DNA from: Apteryx mantelli | Lineage: Eukaryota; Chordata; Aves; Apterygiformes; Apterygidae | Reading direction: 5' to 3' | DNA: 64,000 nucleotides | Assembly (NCBI RefSeq): GCF_036417845.1 | Contig: NC_089980.1 | Coordinates: forward strand, 58,650,501 to 58,714,500 | In this document: positions 10,343 to 22,622 of the stretch, in pieces | Numbering within the stretch: position 1 is the first letter of the stretch | Layout of the letters: the number at the start of each line of letters is the position of its first letter | Made by a program: the position numbers and the translations under genes | The notes under the pieces: model-generated | Told to the model about the DNA's origin: nothing | The model's database searches: none | What the model saw: only the letters and a program-made list of their open reading frames with translations

Positions 10343-13138
10343 CCTTGATATCACAGGGACCTTTCTGGATCTAGAGAAAGGTGAGTGTGGCACTCATCAA
10401 GGAGCAGCAGACGTCCCGTGCCACCACTCACCACCCGCAGCAGGCTTCTGTCCTGCTATCCTGGGCTGCTTTGCCCCCCGCTGGCCTCTCGGGTGTGCTC
10501 TGGAGGGGGACATGTCACAGCTGACACTTCGAGCGCTCAGTGGAGAACAGGTAGACCCCGCACCTTAGCTTCTGTGCCTGCCTGGGGCAACGTTTTGGTG
10601 TAGGGCTAGCTGCTTCTCTTCGCCCCCCACAGGGCGCTGGTGCTGCCCTTGGCCCTGTGCCCCGTGGTTTCTGCTCAAATCCGAATTTGCCTGCACCTCC
10701 ATAAGCCATGCTTTGCACTCTTACTTGTTGTGATAGGCATGCTATGATGCAATTTGTGATAGGCAAACTGTGTGAAACGTGCCTCAAAGAAAAGGAAGCT
10801 CTAATTTATGTCATGCTCAATTTGGTATGCTGAGGAGACGGTGAGGCACGATTCACAACTTTTAGCGTTTCCTTTGCTCTGCATTTTAGCACTAGTCTCC
10901 CCAGCCTGAGTACACCTTCCCTTTCACTCTAGCTTGCGTTGCTTGTGAAAATGAGAGTGAGATTTCTGCTTCACAGTGAACCTAGATGTCTCAGGTACTG
11001 TGGCAAAGACTGTAGCTAGTGCCCGCTCAAACTCCATTTTCATTGGAGAGAAACAGTGGATTTTCCATGCCTAACAGCTTGCATCTGGGATCCTGTAGGA
11101 CGGGCAAAGCAATTTTTCAAAGCCAGCTGGTCGCCTAAGCTTGGGCAATTGCTGTGGGGCCATCACGCTTTGCACAATTTGGAGAGGAAGCCCTCTCAGC
11201 CTCCCCGACAGCCAAAATGGGGTTGTAAAAGGGACTGAGGTCGGAAATTTATGTAAAGCCTGTTTCTTTAACTTGTAGACTGAAATCTGCCTATAGAGCT
11301 GTGTGTCACAGATCAGATCTGATGGCTTACAGTTTTCCCCAGCTATTCGGACGTGTAAGGCTTTTTTTAATCTATCGTCTCCATCCCTTGAAGAGATATA
11401 AGACTCTCTCTCTCTTCCTCCTATTTTCTATTCCACTCCTTCCCCAGGCGTTCCCTCGAGGCCCTGTGTCTCAGACTTACTTCATCTATTTTTGACGAAG
11501 AACAAAGGGCAGGTGGTGCCTGCAGAAGCTGAACGAAAAGATGGACATATCTAGCACATGCCAAGAAAATAAACACCAAGTCTCCAGAGCTGCCGGATTC
11601 TCTGGAACTGTGAGCAACTTGCCACTTTCTTCTTTTGAATGTGCTTATTTTTATGAGCTCAAAGAATAAAGTATTGGATGTTACATAGCAGCTGCCCCAG
11701 GAAATAATTCACTCATTCCATTGCTGCAGACTTCAAGGAAAAAAAAGCAGTGAAGGGGAAAAAAAGCCAATTTCTCTGCAAACTATCCAGTTTCCCAGCA
11801 GCTTTAACAGTCTAAATGAAAAGAATGTTTTGGTTTGGTGTCTCTCCAATTCTCGTGGTTTCGTTGAGGATTTTGGAGAATGCATTTACTCCTTTGCTAA
11901 CTGCAAGAACAGATTTATCCTGCAGCCATGTGCTGAATGATTATACAGGCCTAGAGGGAGTCTGAAAGCATAAACATTTACTTCATAAAAGAGATTCTGC
12001 AGACAGGAGGCCAGAAACAGTTGACTCTGGGTAATCGTTTGTGCTTCATTTTAAAAAAAAATCCTTGTTTGCCAGAAGGCAGAGCAGAGACATGCACACA
12101 CTTCAAGAACAGGCCTTTGCCACAGTGGACAGTGAATAAATCCAAAGGTACCTCGTAAGAAGGCAGGCTGTCGACTGAGCTCTATACACAGCATTTACAG
12201 CACAGCCATCTTTAATACGGAAAACCAGACCCAGACCCACGTCTCACTACGCAGTGCTTTGCCTTGACTTGGACTGGGGGAACAAACAAATGGAGCCATA
12301 GCCAGTGAAACCCCTGGAGCTTTGTGTCTCCTGTCCAGATGCTGTAATGAGATATAAGCTCCTACTTTAGTTTTCCCACAGTAGGAATACCAGTGAGGAC
12401 CCATTTCCCCTTTACAGGGCTATTTATTTTCACAAAAGTTGTAAGAACATAAAGTTGCTGAAATCTCCACCCTGCTGGCAAATTTGATTGAAATCTGCCA
12501 ACAGCTGAAAGGTGTTTGTCAGGGACTTTCTCTAACTCACATGCAGAGCAAGACCCCACAAGCCTTGCTTTCCTAAGAAGCCAGGCAAAAAGTGCAAATG
12601 GAAGTGGAAAGCTATAGCAAGCGGGGCAGTGCCACCCGGGCAATCTGGAAGAGGCTCACCAGCCATCCCACAAGTTGTGGGCATGCACAGTTTTTTAGGG
12701 ATGACCTGAATGGCACTAGCTGCCTTTGACGTGCGACATTTTCCAGGAAAGCACCTTGTGATTTCTCATTGCAACAGCAAATCACAACACAGAGCAAAGA
12801 GCCAAAGCCAGAGTCACACACAAAATGAAGCCCTCTGTGGCATGCCTTGCCATCGCACTCAAATTATTTTCTCTTCCAAAATGAATAGGTAGGAGGTCCC
12901 ATCCTATCTGCCAGAAAAGCTAAGCACAGATCAAGTTGAAAGAAGACAAAGCAAAGCCCTCTGTGATGTCCTTCCAGCCTGTCCTTCCCCTGCCTGGGAC
13001 GGAGGGGAGCTGATCTACAGCTTTGCAGCAAACTGGTAGGATCACTGCACCACCCAGCTCCAGTGCCGCTTATGCTGGGACATCTGGGTGCAGAATGTAA
13101 ATGAGTGTCTGTGAAAGAAAAGCTCTGGGGAAGTTTCA
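10343..13138. other. No recognisable gene; one possibly conserved stretch
   Basis: No coding exon or known repeat was recognised. The part at about 11590-12010 is AT-leaning, non-repetitive and lacks low-complexity runs apart from short A tracts. That texture is similar to conserved non-coding DNA, but no single strong motif supports the idea. A short imperfect palindrome, CCCACAA-G-TTGTGGG, lies at 12667-12681. Confidence 0.3.
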
Positions 13139-13162
13139 GTTTTGTTTTGTTTTGTTTTTTTA
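13139..13162. repeat. Short (TTTTG)n repeat
   Basis: Three to four copies of a TTTTG unit end in a run of seven T. This is ordinary simple-sequence DNA. Confidence 0.8.
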
Positions 13163-13402
13163 ATGGTGTGGTGAAGAACTAATGGAGTCTTGTTTGGTCT
13201 GGACAGTCACTAATTTTTTGTCTTTCCCTGTCTGCTTGACTCTTTGGGCTAGCAGTTGCTGATGCTGAATGCTCCAAGATCACTGAGGAAAGTGTTTTAG
13301 GAGACTTCCAGCCTAGAAGCAGTTTCCCGAGTTGGTCTAAAAGAGGTCTGACTATGTGGGGCACAGGATTGCAGGGCTTATAATTGAGTCCTAGTCTGCT
13401 TT

Positions 13403-13426
13403 TCCACACACATTGATGTGTGTGGA
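13403..13426. repeat. 24-bp near-perfect palindrome, CA/TG-rich
   Basis: TCCACACACAT (13403-13413) and ATGTGTGTGGA (13416-13426) are exact reverse complements with TG between them. The alternating purine-pyrimidine character means it could adopt a cruciform or Z-like form when supercoiled. It probably arose from a short CA repeat that inverted. Confidence 0.85.
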
Positions 13427-14212
13427 TGCACTTGATAGACTGCTTTTAGATCTTACTGCAAAGGCAGCAGTTTTGGTTTGGAATTTTGACAGAGATACGG
13501 GGCAGGGGGGAGGGGGGATATTTATAATATAGTGACTTTCCAGCTCCTGAGCAAAAACAGTGGTTTTGATCTGATCACAAATATTGCTAGATCTCAACAA
13601 ATTCCAAAGTTTATTAAAGGACAGTCACACTCTGTGCACGGGACAAGGAGCTGAAGGGCTGGTGAATCATCAGCATTATCATTACTGTATACAAATCTAA
13701 GCTATCAAATTGCTGCCCTTAAACAGCACCATTCTCCCCATTCTCTTTACAGATCACCTGTAAGTTTTCTGCCCAGATGAGGAAAAAAGGGTGGAAGTTT
13801 AAGGCTGAATGGTAGAAGGATGGATGTGCAGAGGATGCACACAGGAAACAGAGGAGAAACTAATCTTCCTAGGCATCTTCTGTTATTAGTGAAGAGAGAC
13901 TAGCACTTTCTGAGGACATTTCAAAGCTTAACTGAGGCATTCTGAACCATACCATGCAGAAGCTACTTTCTCTCCATCAGCCAGCCTGAAGCTTGCCTCT
14001 GTAGAAACCTCTTTAGACTGAGTACCTTGGGGCTGATACTGAGATTTGTTGTCAGGCCAAGAAAACCTTCCTTCATCTGCTTCCACTCCAGCAGCCGAAG
14101 CCTGCCCCAGAGGTGATAAGTAGCATCCTCTGTTGTAAAGGCCTAAAATCTGGATCAGCACGAAGCATCAGATGTTATAAAGAAGGATCATCCTACTTAA
14201 TGAAGCAGACCA

Positions 14213-14386
14213 ACGGTCCAGGGAGACTGTGAAATCTTAATCCTTGGAGATATTAAAAATGTGACTGGACAAGGCCCTGAGCAACCTGATCTCACTTTGA
14301 AGCTAGCCTTGCTTTGAGCAGGGGTTTGGACAAGAGACCTTCAGAGGTTTCATCAAGCCTACATTAAACTATGATTCTGTGATTCT
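14213..14386 (+). mobile_element. CR1 LINE, 3'-end fragment
   Basis: The segment follows the consensus tail of CR1 retrotransposons in order: CCTTGGAGATATTAAAA, GACTGGACAAGGCCCTGAG, CAACCTGATCT, CTTTGAGCAGGGGTTTGGAC and AGACCTTCAGAGG. It ends with ATGATTCTGTGATTCT, the octamer repeat that marks CR1 3' ends. CR1 copies are normally truncated at the 5' end, and this one retains only the 3' untranslated portion with no reverse-transcriptase reading frame. This element is the main evidence for a bird or other archosaur source. Several substitutions and small gaps show it is an old copy. Confidence 0.92.
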
Positions 14387-17300
14387 CCTTCACAGAAAAG
14401 AAAGGAAAAGGGGTACAACTGTTATTTTCAGTGTGTCCCATATTGTAGATTTAAGTAAAAAACTCTACTGAAACATAGTACTATACGATACACATTTCTC
14501 CCTGCAGAAAGAGGACTACAAACAAACAGCACAGGATAGAGAGTGGTGGCACATAACACACCTAAGGAAAGCATCAGGTAGAGCAGAGATGGGTGCAATA
14601 TAAAATCTATACAGAGCAGAGCCAATAACCAAACCTCCCGTTGCCACCAGCACTTCCTGCAGCCTCCATGATTGCTTTTAAATGAAACCTGCTATCTCAG
14701 ATAACCACTACTTCGCAAGATGTTGCATAGCCAGCAGTGAGTCTGTGGGCTTAAAACAGGCAAGCATAAGCAAGATCTGAAAAGCAAATGGTCCTCTTGG
14801 GGCTGTCACTCTCCAAAAGTTAACTCTTAAAATTATTAATTTCAGGATTCCCAGGTTTACAGGCTCCAGGCTTCGTGGTTATTTTCAGTCATCACCAAAA
14901 TAAAAATCAGTTTCCACATGCGTACATTTTCCTCAGACTCTCCCACCTACTGGCCTCATCATTTTCTATCAGGAAACCCATATTTATACTCATCTGGCAA
15001 GGACATTATATTTCATCAGTTTTGCCAGCAGTGCCAATTTCCCCTCCTTACAGTTCTACTCAAAACTGCTTTCATTTCTCTTGCCTTATATTTCTAAGTA
15101 AAACAATCAAGCACAAATTCTAAGTCTTCCAGTTTCCCTCTTTTCCCTCCCACAGTAGTCACTGATGTCTAACCACAGACGTCTGTGCTTCTTTTCAATA
15201 GCTGTGGATGTAGATGCCCTATAAAGTATGCACATGATAGCACAGGGAAATTCCACACACGTTTTTTCCATCTAAAGATACACTGGTTCACATGTTACGT
15301 TTATATTGGGTCTGGATCATGTCCTGCCATCATTTGCAAGGAGAAATCCCAAGGCAGTCAACAGAGGCTTTGCAAGCAGAGAGATGACAGAACTTGGCCC
15401 TACCAGTGGAATATCATATGATATATTTCCTTTTCTGTTTGCCAAATTGATGTTAAGAAGGGGTTATGCACTAAGACAGTCATCATAACTTTCAGAAATA
15501 ATCAGCAGCCATTTTTACTGAAACCTCAAAAAACACAGTAATTAATCAGAAATATCACTGCTTTTTCTGTAAAGTTACAGTTGCTTCTATTTTACTGGCA
15601 TTGCATCACAGAGCAGTTTCTCCACCGTGAAAGCTTTGAGAAAGCTATTAATTTATGGAGAAAACCTTTTTTACTCTTCTCTTTTAATATTCTTTTATCT
15701 GGATTTTCAAAAAATACACAAACAAGCAATACTCAGACATGACATAACTGAATGCCAGATCCAAGTCCTTATTAGGTTCCAGTGTCCTCTGCAGTCACAA
15801 CCAGATGTGTTACATTACAGACTGAGTCATTCCCTTGGAGGACGATTGGAAAGGATATAAGTGCATTGAACAATCTGTTCCATAGGGGCAGGCACACTAA
15901 ATTGAAATGCAGATAAGATTGACACTTTGATGTAAGCATGCTCTACTGAGGAACAAAGTCAAAGTAACAGTCCGAGCTCTCCAACAGCAACTGAATTCAA
16001 AGGGAATATTAATGCAGTTACCACATCTGCATCTGATTTTCCTTCAGTGTTTCCTGGTTGTACTGAGTTCACCCACTGGAGAGTGACATAACAGCATGAG
16101 CCGATGGGAAAATATCTTGAGATGGAGGATAAGGAAAAATTGCAGAATACACAAATAAATCAAGGAGAGAGGGAGGTGAGTTGACCAAGCCCTGCATTTT
16201 CCACTCATGAAATTTGAAGAAAGGCATTTTTAGGACCCCCTCTGTCCCACAGACACTCTCGCACACACCTGGAAACCCAAACCACAAGGCTTGGTCTTTA
16301 GCCATGCTCTTCTGTAATGGATCTGCATCACCTCAGAGGGCTTGTTGGCACAGGGAGGAATACCAGTATGTCCTGCTGTGATATTAAAGTGCTAAAGCAC
16401 ATCGAACTACTCTGTGTGTGTGTGTATACTCCCAAAGTAGACATTGCACAGATGTTCCCACAGGACCCAAGCTAGTGTCTCTGCATGATACCACACAGGC
16501 AGACCAGCTCACTCAGCTCTTTTGGGCATCTCCAACAAGATATACATGTAGGCAAGCTCTGTGCCTTCAGGTAGCATTAAAATAGAGGACCAAAGTCATT
16601 TTATTCTAAATGAATATTTAAAGTCCATGCTCTTCAGATTCATGATGATAGGCAAATTGCCCTGACTTGCTTGAGGACATCCACGTTATCAGGCCATAAA
16701 GTTATGTGTCAACAGTTCACAAGTGGTGCCCTAATTACCTGTCTCTAATGGCGGGGGCTGTGGTATCTGGCAGTCAGCTCATACAATACCTTAGCACTTA
16801 GGTCAAGGCACAAAGGCTTATTGAGTTGCATGTTTTAGTTGTATCTGGTTTCGTACAGAAGTCATGGACAAAATATTAACTGCAGTGATGGAGGTAATCT
16901 GGGGAATTTTAAAGATTTCTGTTGAATTTTATCGCACTCAGCAATGTGCCTGCTTGAGTTGTAATTAATGGCAAAATGCCCACTGAGTTTGATGGAGCAG
17001 GTCCATTATACTGCACTGAAATTGGCATGAGAACATGAAAAAGGTGACAAGCCATATTCTCCTCCCACTTACAAGTACATCGAGAGAAACCCCACTGCAT
17101 GAGAGAGAGTTAAGTCATTGTGGACCCAGTGCAAGCAAGAGGCATATTGGGCCTTTTGCCATTAGCAGAGCACAGAAATAGCCCACTCAAGATACCTACA
17201 TATGTTGGGAATGAGCCTGAACAGGAACCCTGAAAACCTGTTCCACCTCACCATTTCCCCTGAATTGTGGGAAATCTCACATTCAGATCTAATCGGTCCT

Positions 17301-18053
17301 CAAATATGCTGGCATGGGGCCATCTGCAGATGCTGCATTTGGGAAGCAATGTCTTTGGGAAACAGTGACTTCCGCTTTCAGGAAGCAGTATGTAACACCG
17401 TCCCCCACTACCCATACCATTTACATCGCAGATCTGTCCAGTCTGCCCACTTCTCCTCCAAAATGTAGAAGGCTGAGGATTTGTCCAAGAGATGATACAG
17501 ACAATACCACTTGGAAACCTGCCCTGTCTTCAGCAGAAGACACCACTGATGAGATGAGACATCCTGAGGGAAGGTGCAATCTGAGGTGTTTCTTTGTTCC
17601 TCAGCCCGCAAGTGCCGCTAGCGAGCATTGCTCACTATCTCACTTGTTCAAATCATGACTGCAGATCTGCCTCCCATGCCTCATTTTGCCCTCAGAAAAG
17701 CAGGATACAGCCTCTGTTCACAGAGGCTACCTGTCACAGGGTGCTGCTGTTATGGGCAGGTGAGTGCTACTCAGAGACATGGTATCTGGCATTATGGTTC
17801 TGAGTATGAGATGACGTAAGGACTCCATAGTAGTAGAAGTTGAAGATTATGCCACTATAGAAATAAACAATTGCGTAAGGAGTTCAGTCTAAAACTTCTT
17901 TAGCCATGATTTTAATAGATTTGTTAGGGGTTAACTAAAATCAGAATGTTTCCAGCATGCACTTTTTTCCTTTTTTTTTTTTTTTGATACTTTGCTAAGT
18001 CAAGTATAGGGAAGGGAGAGATGTAGTTCAAAGAATGTGAGCGAATGATCAGT
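14387..18053. other. No recognisable gene; scattered simple sequence
   Basis: No coding exon recognised. A (GT)n run of about 13 bases sits at 16413-16425, and a run of 15 T at 17971-17985. A CTAATTA motif at 16731-16737 is closely followed by a second TAAT core and a GGCGGGGG run. The AT-rich stretch at 15490-15680 carries AATTAATCA and ATTAATTTATGG motifs. None of these is enough to call a regulatory element. Confidence 0.35.
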
Positions 18054-18079
18054 TGACTCAGTCAATCAATTGATTGACT
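18054..18079. promoter_or_regulatory. AP-1-like site overlapping a perfect 20-bp palindrome
   Basis: TGACTCA (18054-18060) is a consensus AP-1 site. Its last base starts AGTCAATCAATTGATTGACT (18060-18079), a perfect 20-bp palindrome. The palindrome holds TGATTGA in both directions, which is close to the TGATTGAT site of PBX-HOX dimers. The AP-1 site together with the palindrome gives TGACTCAGTCA, itself a TGAC-spacer-GTCA inverted repeat of the kind bound by MAF/AP-1 family proteins. The symmetry is certain; protein binding is inference. Confidence 0.5.
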
Positions 18080-21000
18080 AAATACCTTCAGTTTATTTTC
18101 ACTTTTTGACCAACTAAACATATCTAGCAGGTTATAAATCAGAGCTGTAGTTAAAGGTCCTCTGAATTTTTGCTGGGCTGAAGTTCAAATTCCCAGACTT
18201 AATTCCTGTTTCAAGAATTTGGTAGCAGATTAGATCTATGACATTTTACCCTTCTCGTCTTCATCAAAGATGATAGAAACTGTGCTGCAAGCAGTGATCA
18301 GATCAAGCTTCTGCAACACTGGTAGCATGAATCTCATCATTAGCAGCTCTATCATTTGAATTGTGTATATGTTTTGCTCCTTGTGGCTCAGACACAAACA
18401 TTATCCTTAATCTGAAGGTTGATCTAAGCTCTGTCTGGATCCAGATCAATTTTTTCCTCTGTCAACCACCCTCTATTTAAGAAAATAAAGTGAAAAACTA
18501 ACACAGTCCCTCTTTACTTGAGCAACGTTGTCTTTCAAATGACAATCTCCCCCATGGCTCTGTTCTTAGGCATTTATTCAAAGGAGCTGGTGTAGCCTTT
18601 TTTCGTAACTTCTAAATTCTGATACAAGGGAAATTAGCCATTGTTCTCCTTCAGTATCCCAGATTTTGTACTATTAACATTCAAAAATAAAATAAAGTTA
18701 TGGCCAGCTGTGAAAATATTAGCTAAAGAAGTTGCAGATGTTCCTAGGGGAGCTACTGAAATATTTTGGCACCTTTGCTCTGTCATTAAAAACAAAACAC
18801 AATAGTTGGTTGGGACTGCAGTGTGAGTTCAAGGGGAAAGAGAAAAACAGGAAAGCATTTAACAGTGCTAATAGGGAATGTGGGTTCAGCCATATAAGGT
18901 TTTCAAAAGCACCTAAGTGACTTCAGCTCCTAAACCCCATGCTCTGCAGTGACATCTGGCATTTATGTTCTCAAGCCACAGCGGGTAACTGCAGAGAGAC
19001 CTGGATTTCAGCAAAGGTCTTTAGTGCAGCCTGTGGTGTGTCTGCATCACAGGCTGCTGCACAGACACTACTGAGTGTTGATTAGCAACTACTGAGACAG
19101 CTTTAAACAGGACTTGGCAGAGGCTAAGGTATTGTGGCAAGCAGGTACTCTGACATATGCACTGCTGTGGATAAACTTCTTCTAGCAGCTAAACTTTCTG
19201 AAGCTAGCTCCGGTCTCGCCACAAGACACTACCTAACTTCAAGCTAGCTCAGGTATTGGCAATGGGGATATAGCTTGAGATTCAAAGGACACTAAATAGC
19301 TTATAAAAATATAAATAGGGGGGCCCTCAGGCACCTCTGAAATTTTTGTTCCTAAGAGCAGGGGCTGGGCCATTCTGCATGTTGCAGAAAAGTGTAAATT
19401 GCTCTGCCTTAGGCCAGGCAGGAGGAAGCTTCATTCCAAAAGTGAATTCTTCCCGCCTCCAAATTCTTTCATCTTTCTCTGCCTGCCTCCTTCTGGCCCA
19501 TCTCCGGTTTTCCTCTTCTTTCCAGATGCTACAGGAAACTCCAAGGATCCAAGGATTCTGCCCTAATCCACCCTTGGGAAAAGAAGCAAGATACCTAGCC
19601 AAGTTGGCAAGGGAGATGCAATCAAAGAAAGCCATATGGCCCGGAGATAAGGAGGTGAGCAAATCAATCATTATGTGACATGATAGCACTGGAAAAAAAT
19701 GGGACTTACCCATCACAAAAGAGTCTAGAAGAAACAGCGAGTTCAGTGTGCATCAATGCATGCCCTAGAAATGGGGAGCTTGAGTTTCTCGTCCCAGCAA
19801 CCAAGTGCAACTCAGTATTTGTGCAACATTCTGCACATGGCTTCCTGCCTCACAGAAGGCCACAGGTACACGTTGCAATATAAATGTTAATTGCAATCTC
19901 AGAAATACCTGAAGGAGTTTTTCTTGTGCTGATGTTCCCCAAGTTAACCGCTGGACTAACATTAAATAGAAACCCTTTCCCCCTTTTCTAATCTCTAATA
20001 AGTCAACTAATCTATCCCAAATGAATTGCAGCATTTTTCAGCAAAACGGGTTGTCAAAAGCTCTTTCCTCTACTGCAGAGGTTTAAATAATTGGACATTT
20101 CTGCTGGAAAGCTAATCTCTGATCTAATGGATGTCACATAGTTGAAATTTTCCTCAGTGTTCATTTCTGCCCAGAAGACTGAGCACCAAGCTGCATTCTC
20201 TGCAAACAAAATGTCCATCCAAGAAAAAGAGGTTACTGCACTCAGTACAGTATTTAAAATCTTGATATGCCATCAAGTATGCATGACAAATGCTGGAGAG
20301 GAACAAAGTTTACAGGAAGAGAAGAGCATGCATGCTTTGGAGAGGCAGAGGGGTCCCAGCCCACAGAGTTTAAGTCCAGCTCTGAATTTTCTCAGAGTTC
20401 CTGACTGCTTGGATGGGAGTTTTGGTCTGTGTGAATTGCTGTGAAGAAGGCAAGGAGGAAGGGAGGGTGCCTTTTCTTCTTTCCCAAACAACATCTCAGC
20501 CCGTCTCAAACTCACCCGCCAACATCTAACAAGCAAAGACAAACAACATCACAGCTCCACAACACTTAAGCTTGACTGAATGACGACAATTCCACGTTGA
20601 AAAAATGAACATCAGAGCCTTCCACAGCTGCATCAACATTATCTATAAAAAAGCATGACACTACATGAAGCTTTGGCTGTGCAAGCCAAGACCTAAATCA
20701 GCCATGGTTTGGAACAAGGCCATTTCTGAATTCTCGTGTAAAGTGATGCTGCCATATTGCTTACTTTCCACTGAGGTTTTCCACAAATTAACAGCTGTAG
20801 CAGACTCCCAGAAAACAGCAACTCTTTCCAAGTCTTTCTTCTCTGAAAATGTTGTTTCTTCATTTTATTCTTCCCCATATGGAAGGGGAGAGGAGGGGAA
20901 AGAACTGAACAGCCCTATGAAACAAACAAACGAAAAAAGACAGACTGTGAGAAAGATTAGTCACAAGTCTTGCCTGGAAAGAGAGTGGTTATCAGAAAGC

Positions 21001-22551
21001 TGTAAAATTAAACCAGGGGTGGGCTCAGTTTTTCTTTTCATTGTACCAGCATGGTAGGATGGAGAATCAGACCCAGGGAAAATATTTCTGGAGCAGCCCT
21101 TCTGATTTATGACCATCTCAGCCATTCTGACAAGATCAGAAAAGTGCTGGATCCTTTCCAGTGGAGCACCACCAGAGGCCAAATCATTCCTATTTAGGGA
21201 AAAACAAAACTTCCCTCTGCTTCAGTGAGAATAATGTTTGGCACCAAGCACAAAGAAAACTGCAGTGTTTTGGTTGGCTTGCTGAAGTGCAACTGAGACG
21301 GAAAGGTGATACCAGGCTGCTCTGGGTGGCTTCAGATCATACTCTTCTCTCTTGATTTAATCTTGGACATCACTAGGTACCACATAGAGTGATGCAGAGG
21401 GATTCATTATAAATGACAAAAAACCCTCTTAAACCACAAGTTGTTTGATTTTCAGTATGCACAGATGGCTGTTGACTCACTTGAGACAGGAAAGATGGAA
21501 CTACCAGACTGGCAAGAGCATAAAGACTTTTAGTATTAGAAAACACATATTCAGTGGATTGCCTGATAAAGATCTATGAGCTACAGTATAGTACTAAGCG
21601 ATACTGTGCACATAGATGGGGCTTTCCAGCTGGTGGACTCTTGGGTATTATCTACTTGTGACTACCAATGTGATGCACAGATGTGGCTTGTTACGGGTAC
21701 TTGGGTGTAACACCTGACGATAACATGGTGTTGCTTTATAGAGAACAGCAGTAAAAGGCACTATTTGACAGGGGACATGGCACCCTTGAAAGGCTTGCGC
21801 AGCTAGGCTACAAAGTTGTCTCACCGCAGACGCCTCAAGACGTCCTCCAAATGCAAGGCTGCTTTGGGAGGGCCAGCAGGGAGCAAGGATGAGGGGCTCT
21901 GGGTGACGCAGAGCCAGCCTGCACCGCTCCATGCCTCCTCCCTCTGCTTTATGTCTGCCTTGATGGCAGCCCCGTCAGGGCAAGGGTAAGTTTTGCTCAT
22001 CAGCCTCCAGCCACAGTTGGTGTCCTTCCTCGCAACTACATTGCATGCAGCAGGGCAAAGCCATTTGCTAAATACTGGAAGGAGTATAGTGCAGCTTACC
22101 CAGTCTCCGGCTTGCAACTCCTCCTGAGACACAACCTCCAGGCCCAGCCACCACTCTCCAAGAGCCTGCCACAGAGCACAGCTGCCTCCGCAGCAGGGTG
22201 CGGGTATGCAGCATCCCCGTCACATCGTGCATGGCCCAGGGCAGAGCGCTGAGCTGCAGGTGTCCTAGCCTGCGAGACAGATATCAAGGCACACCGTACT
22301 GCTTCTGCAAACAATCTCTCAGGCCAAATTGTCAGACCAAAATGATCTTACCTCTCCTTCCAAAGAGAGGAATGAGGTGTTGCTAAACATCTCCTGCTGG
22401 ACTGAAGAGTTAGGATAAAATTGTCTCCTCATCTACGAAGTATGAGCCAAGCAAGTTAGAACTATGCTGGTTTTCCATGAGAGGCCATGAGATGTTAAAA
22501 AGCACAGCTTGAGAGCAGTATGAGAGTTGAGTATAATTCTGTAACACTTTT
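18080..22551. other. No recognisable gene or repeat
   Basis: About 4.5 kb without a supported feature. Open frames of up to 130 codons occur on both strands at 19327-19716 and 20665-21057, but neither encodes a protein I recognise. Composition is even, with only short A runs. Confidence 0.4.
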
Positions 22552-22622
22552 CCTTTGTAAATCTCAAAGCAACTTACATAGGAGGAAAAATGCCATCTAC
22601 TACAGGTACAGAAATAGGCATG
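22552..22622 (-). mobile_element. MIR/L3-like tail fragment, weak
   Basis: AATCTCAAAGCAACTTACAT, starting near 22559, followed by AGGAGGAAAAATGCCATC and TACAGGTACAGAAATAGG, follows the spacing of the tctcaaagcgctttacaaaggtgg / cattatcccc / tttacagatgggg tail shared by L3 and related ancient elements. Many positions differ, so this may be chance plus a few matching words. Confidence 0.35.

Noticed and set aside
10621..10642. CTCF-like site (CCCCACAGGGCGCTGG)
   Set aside because: Shares GGGCGCT but mismatches several positions of the core and has a one-base register shift.
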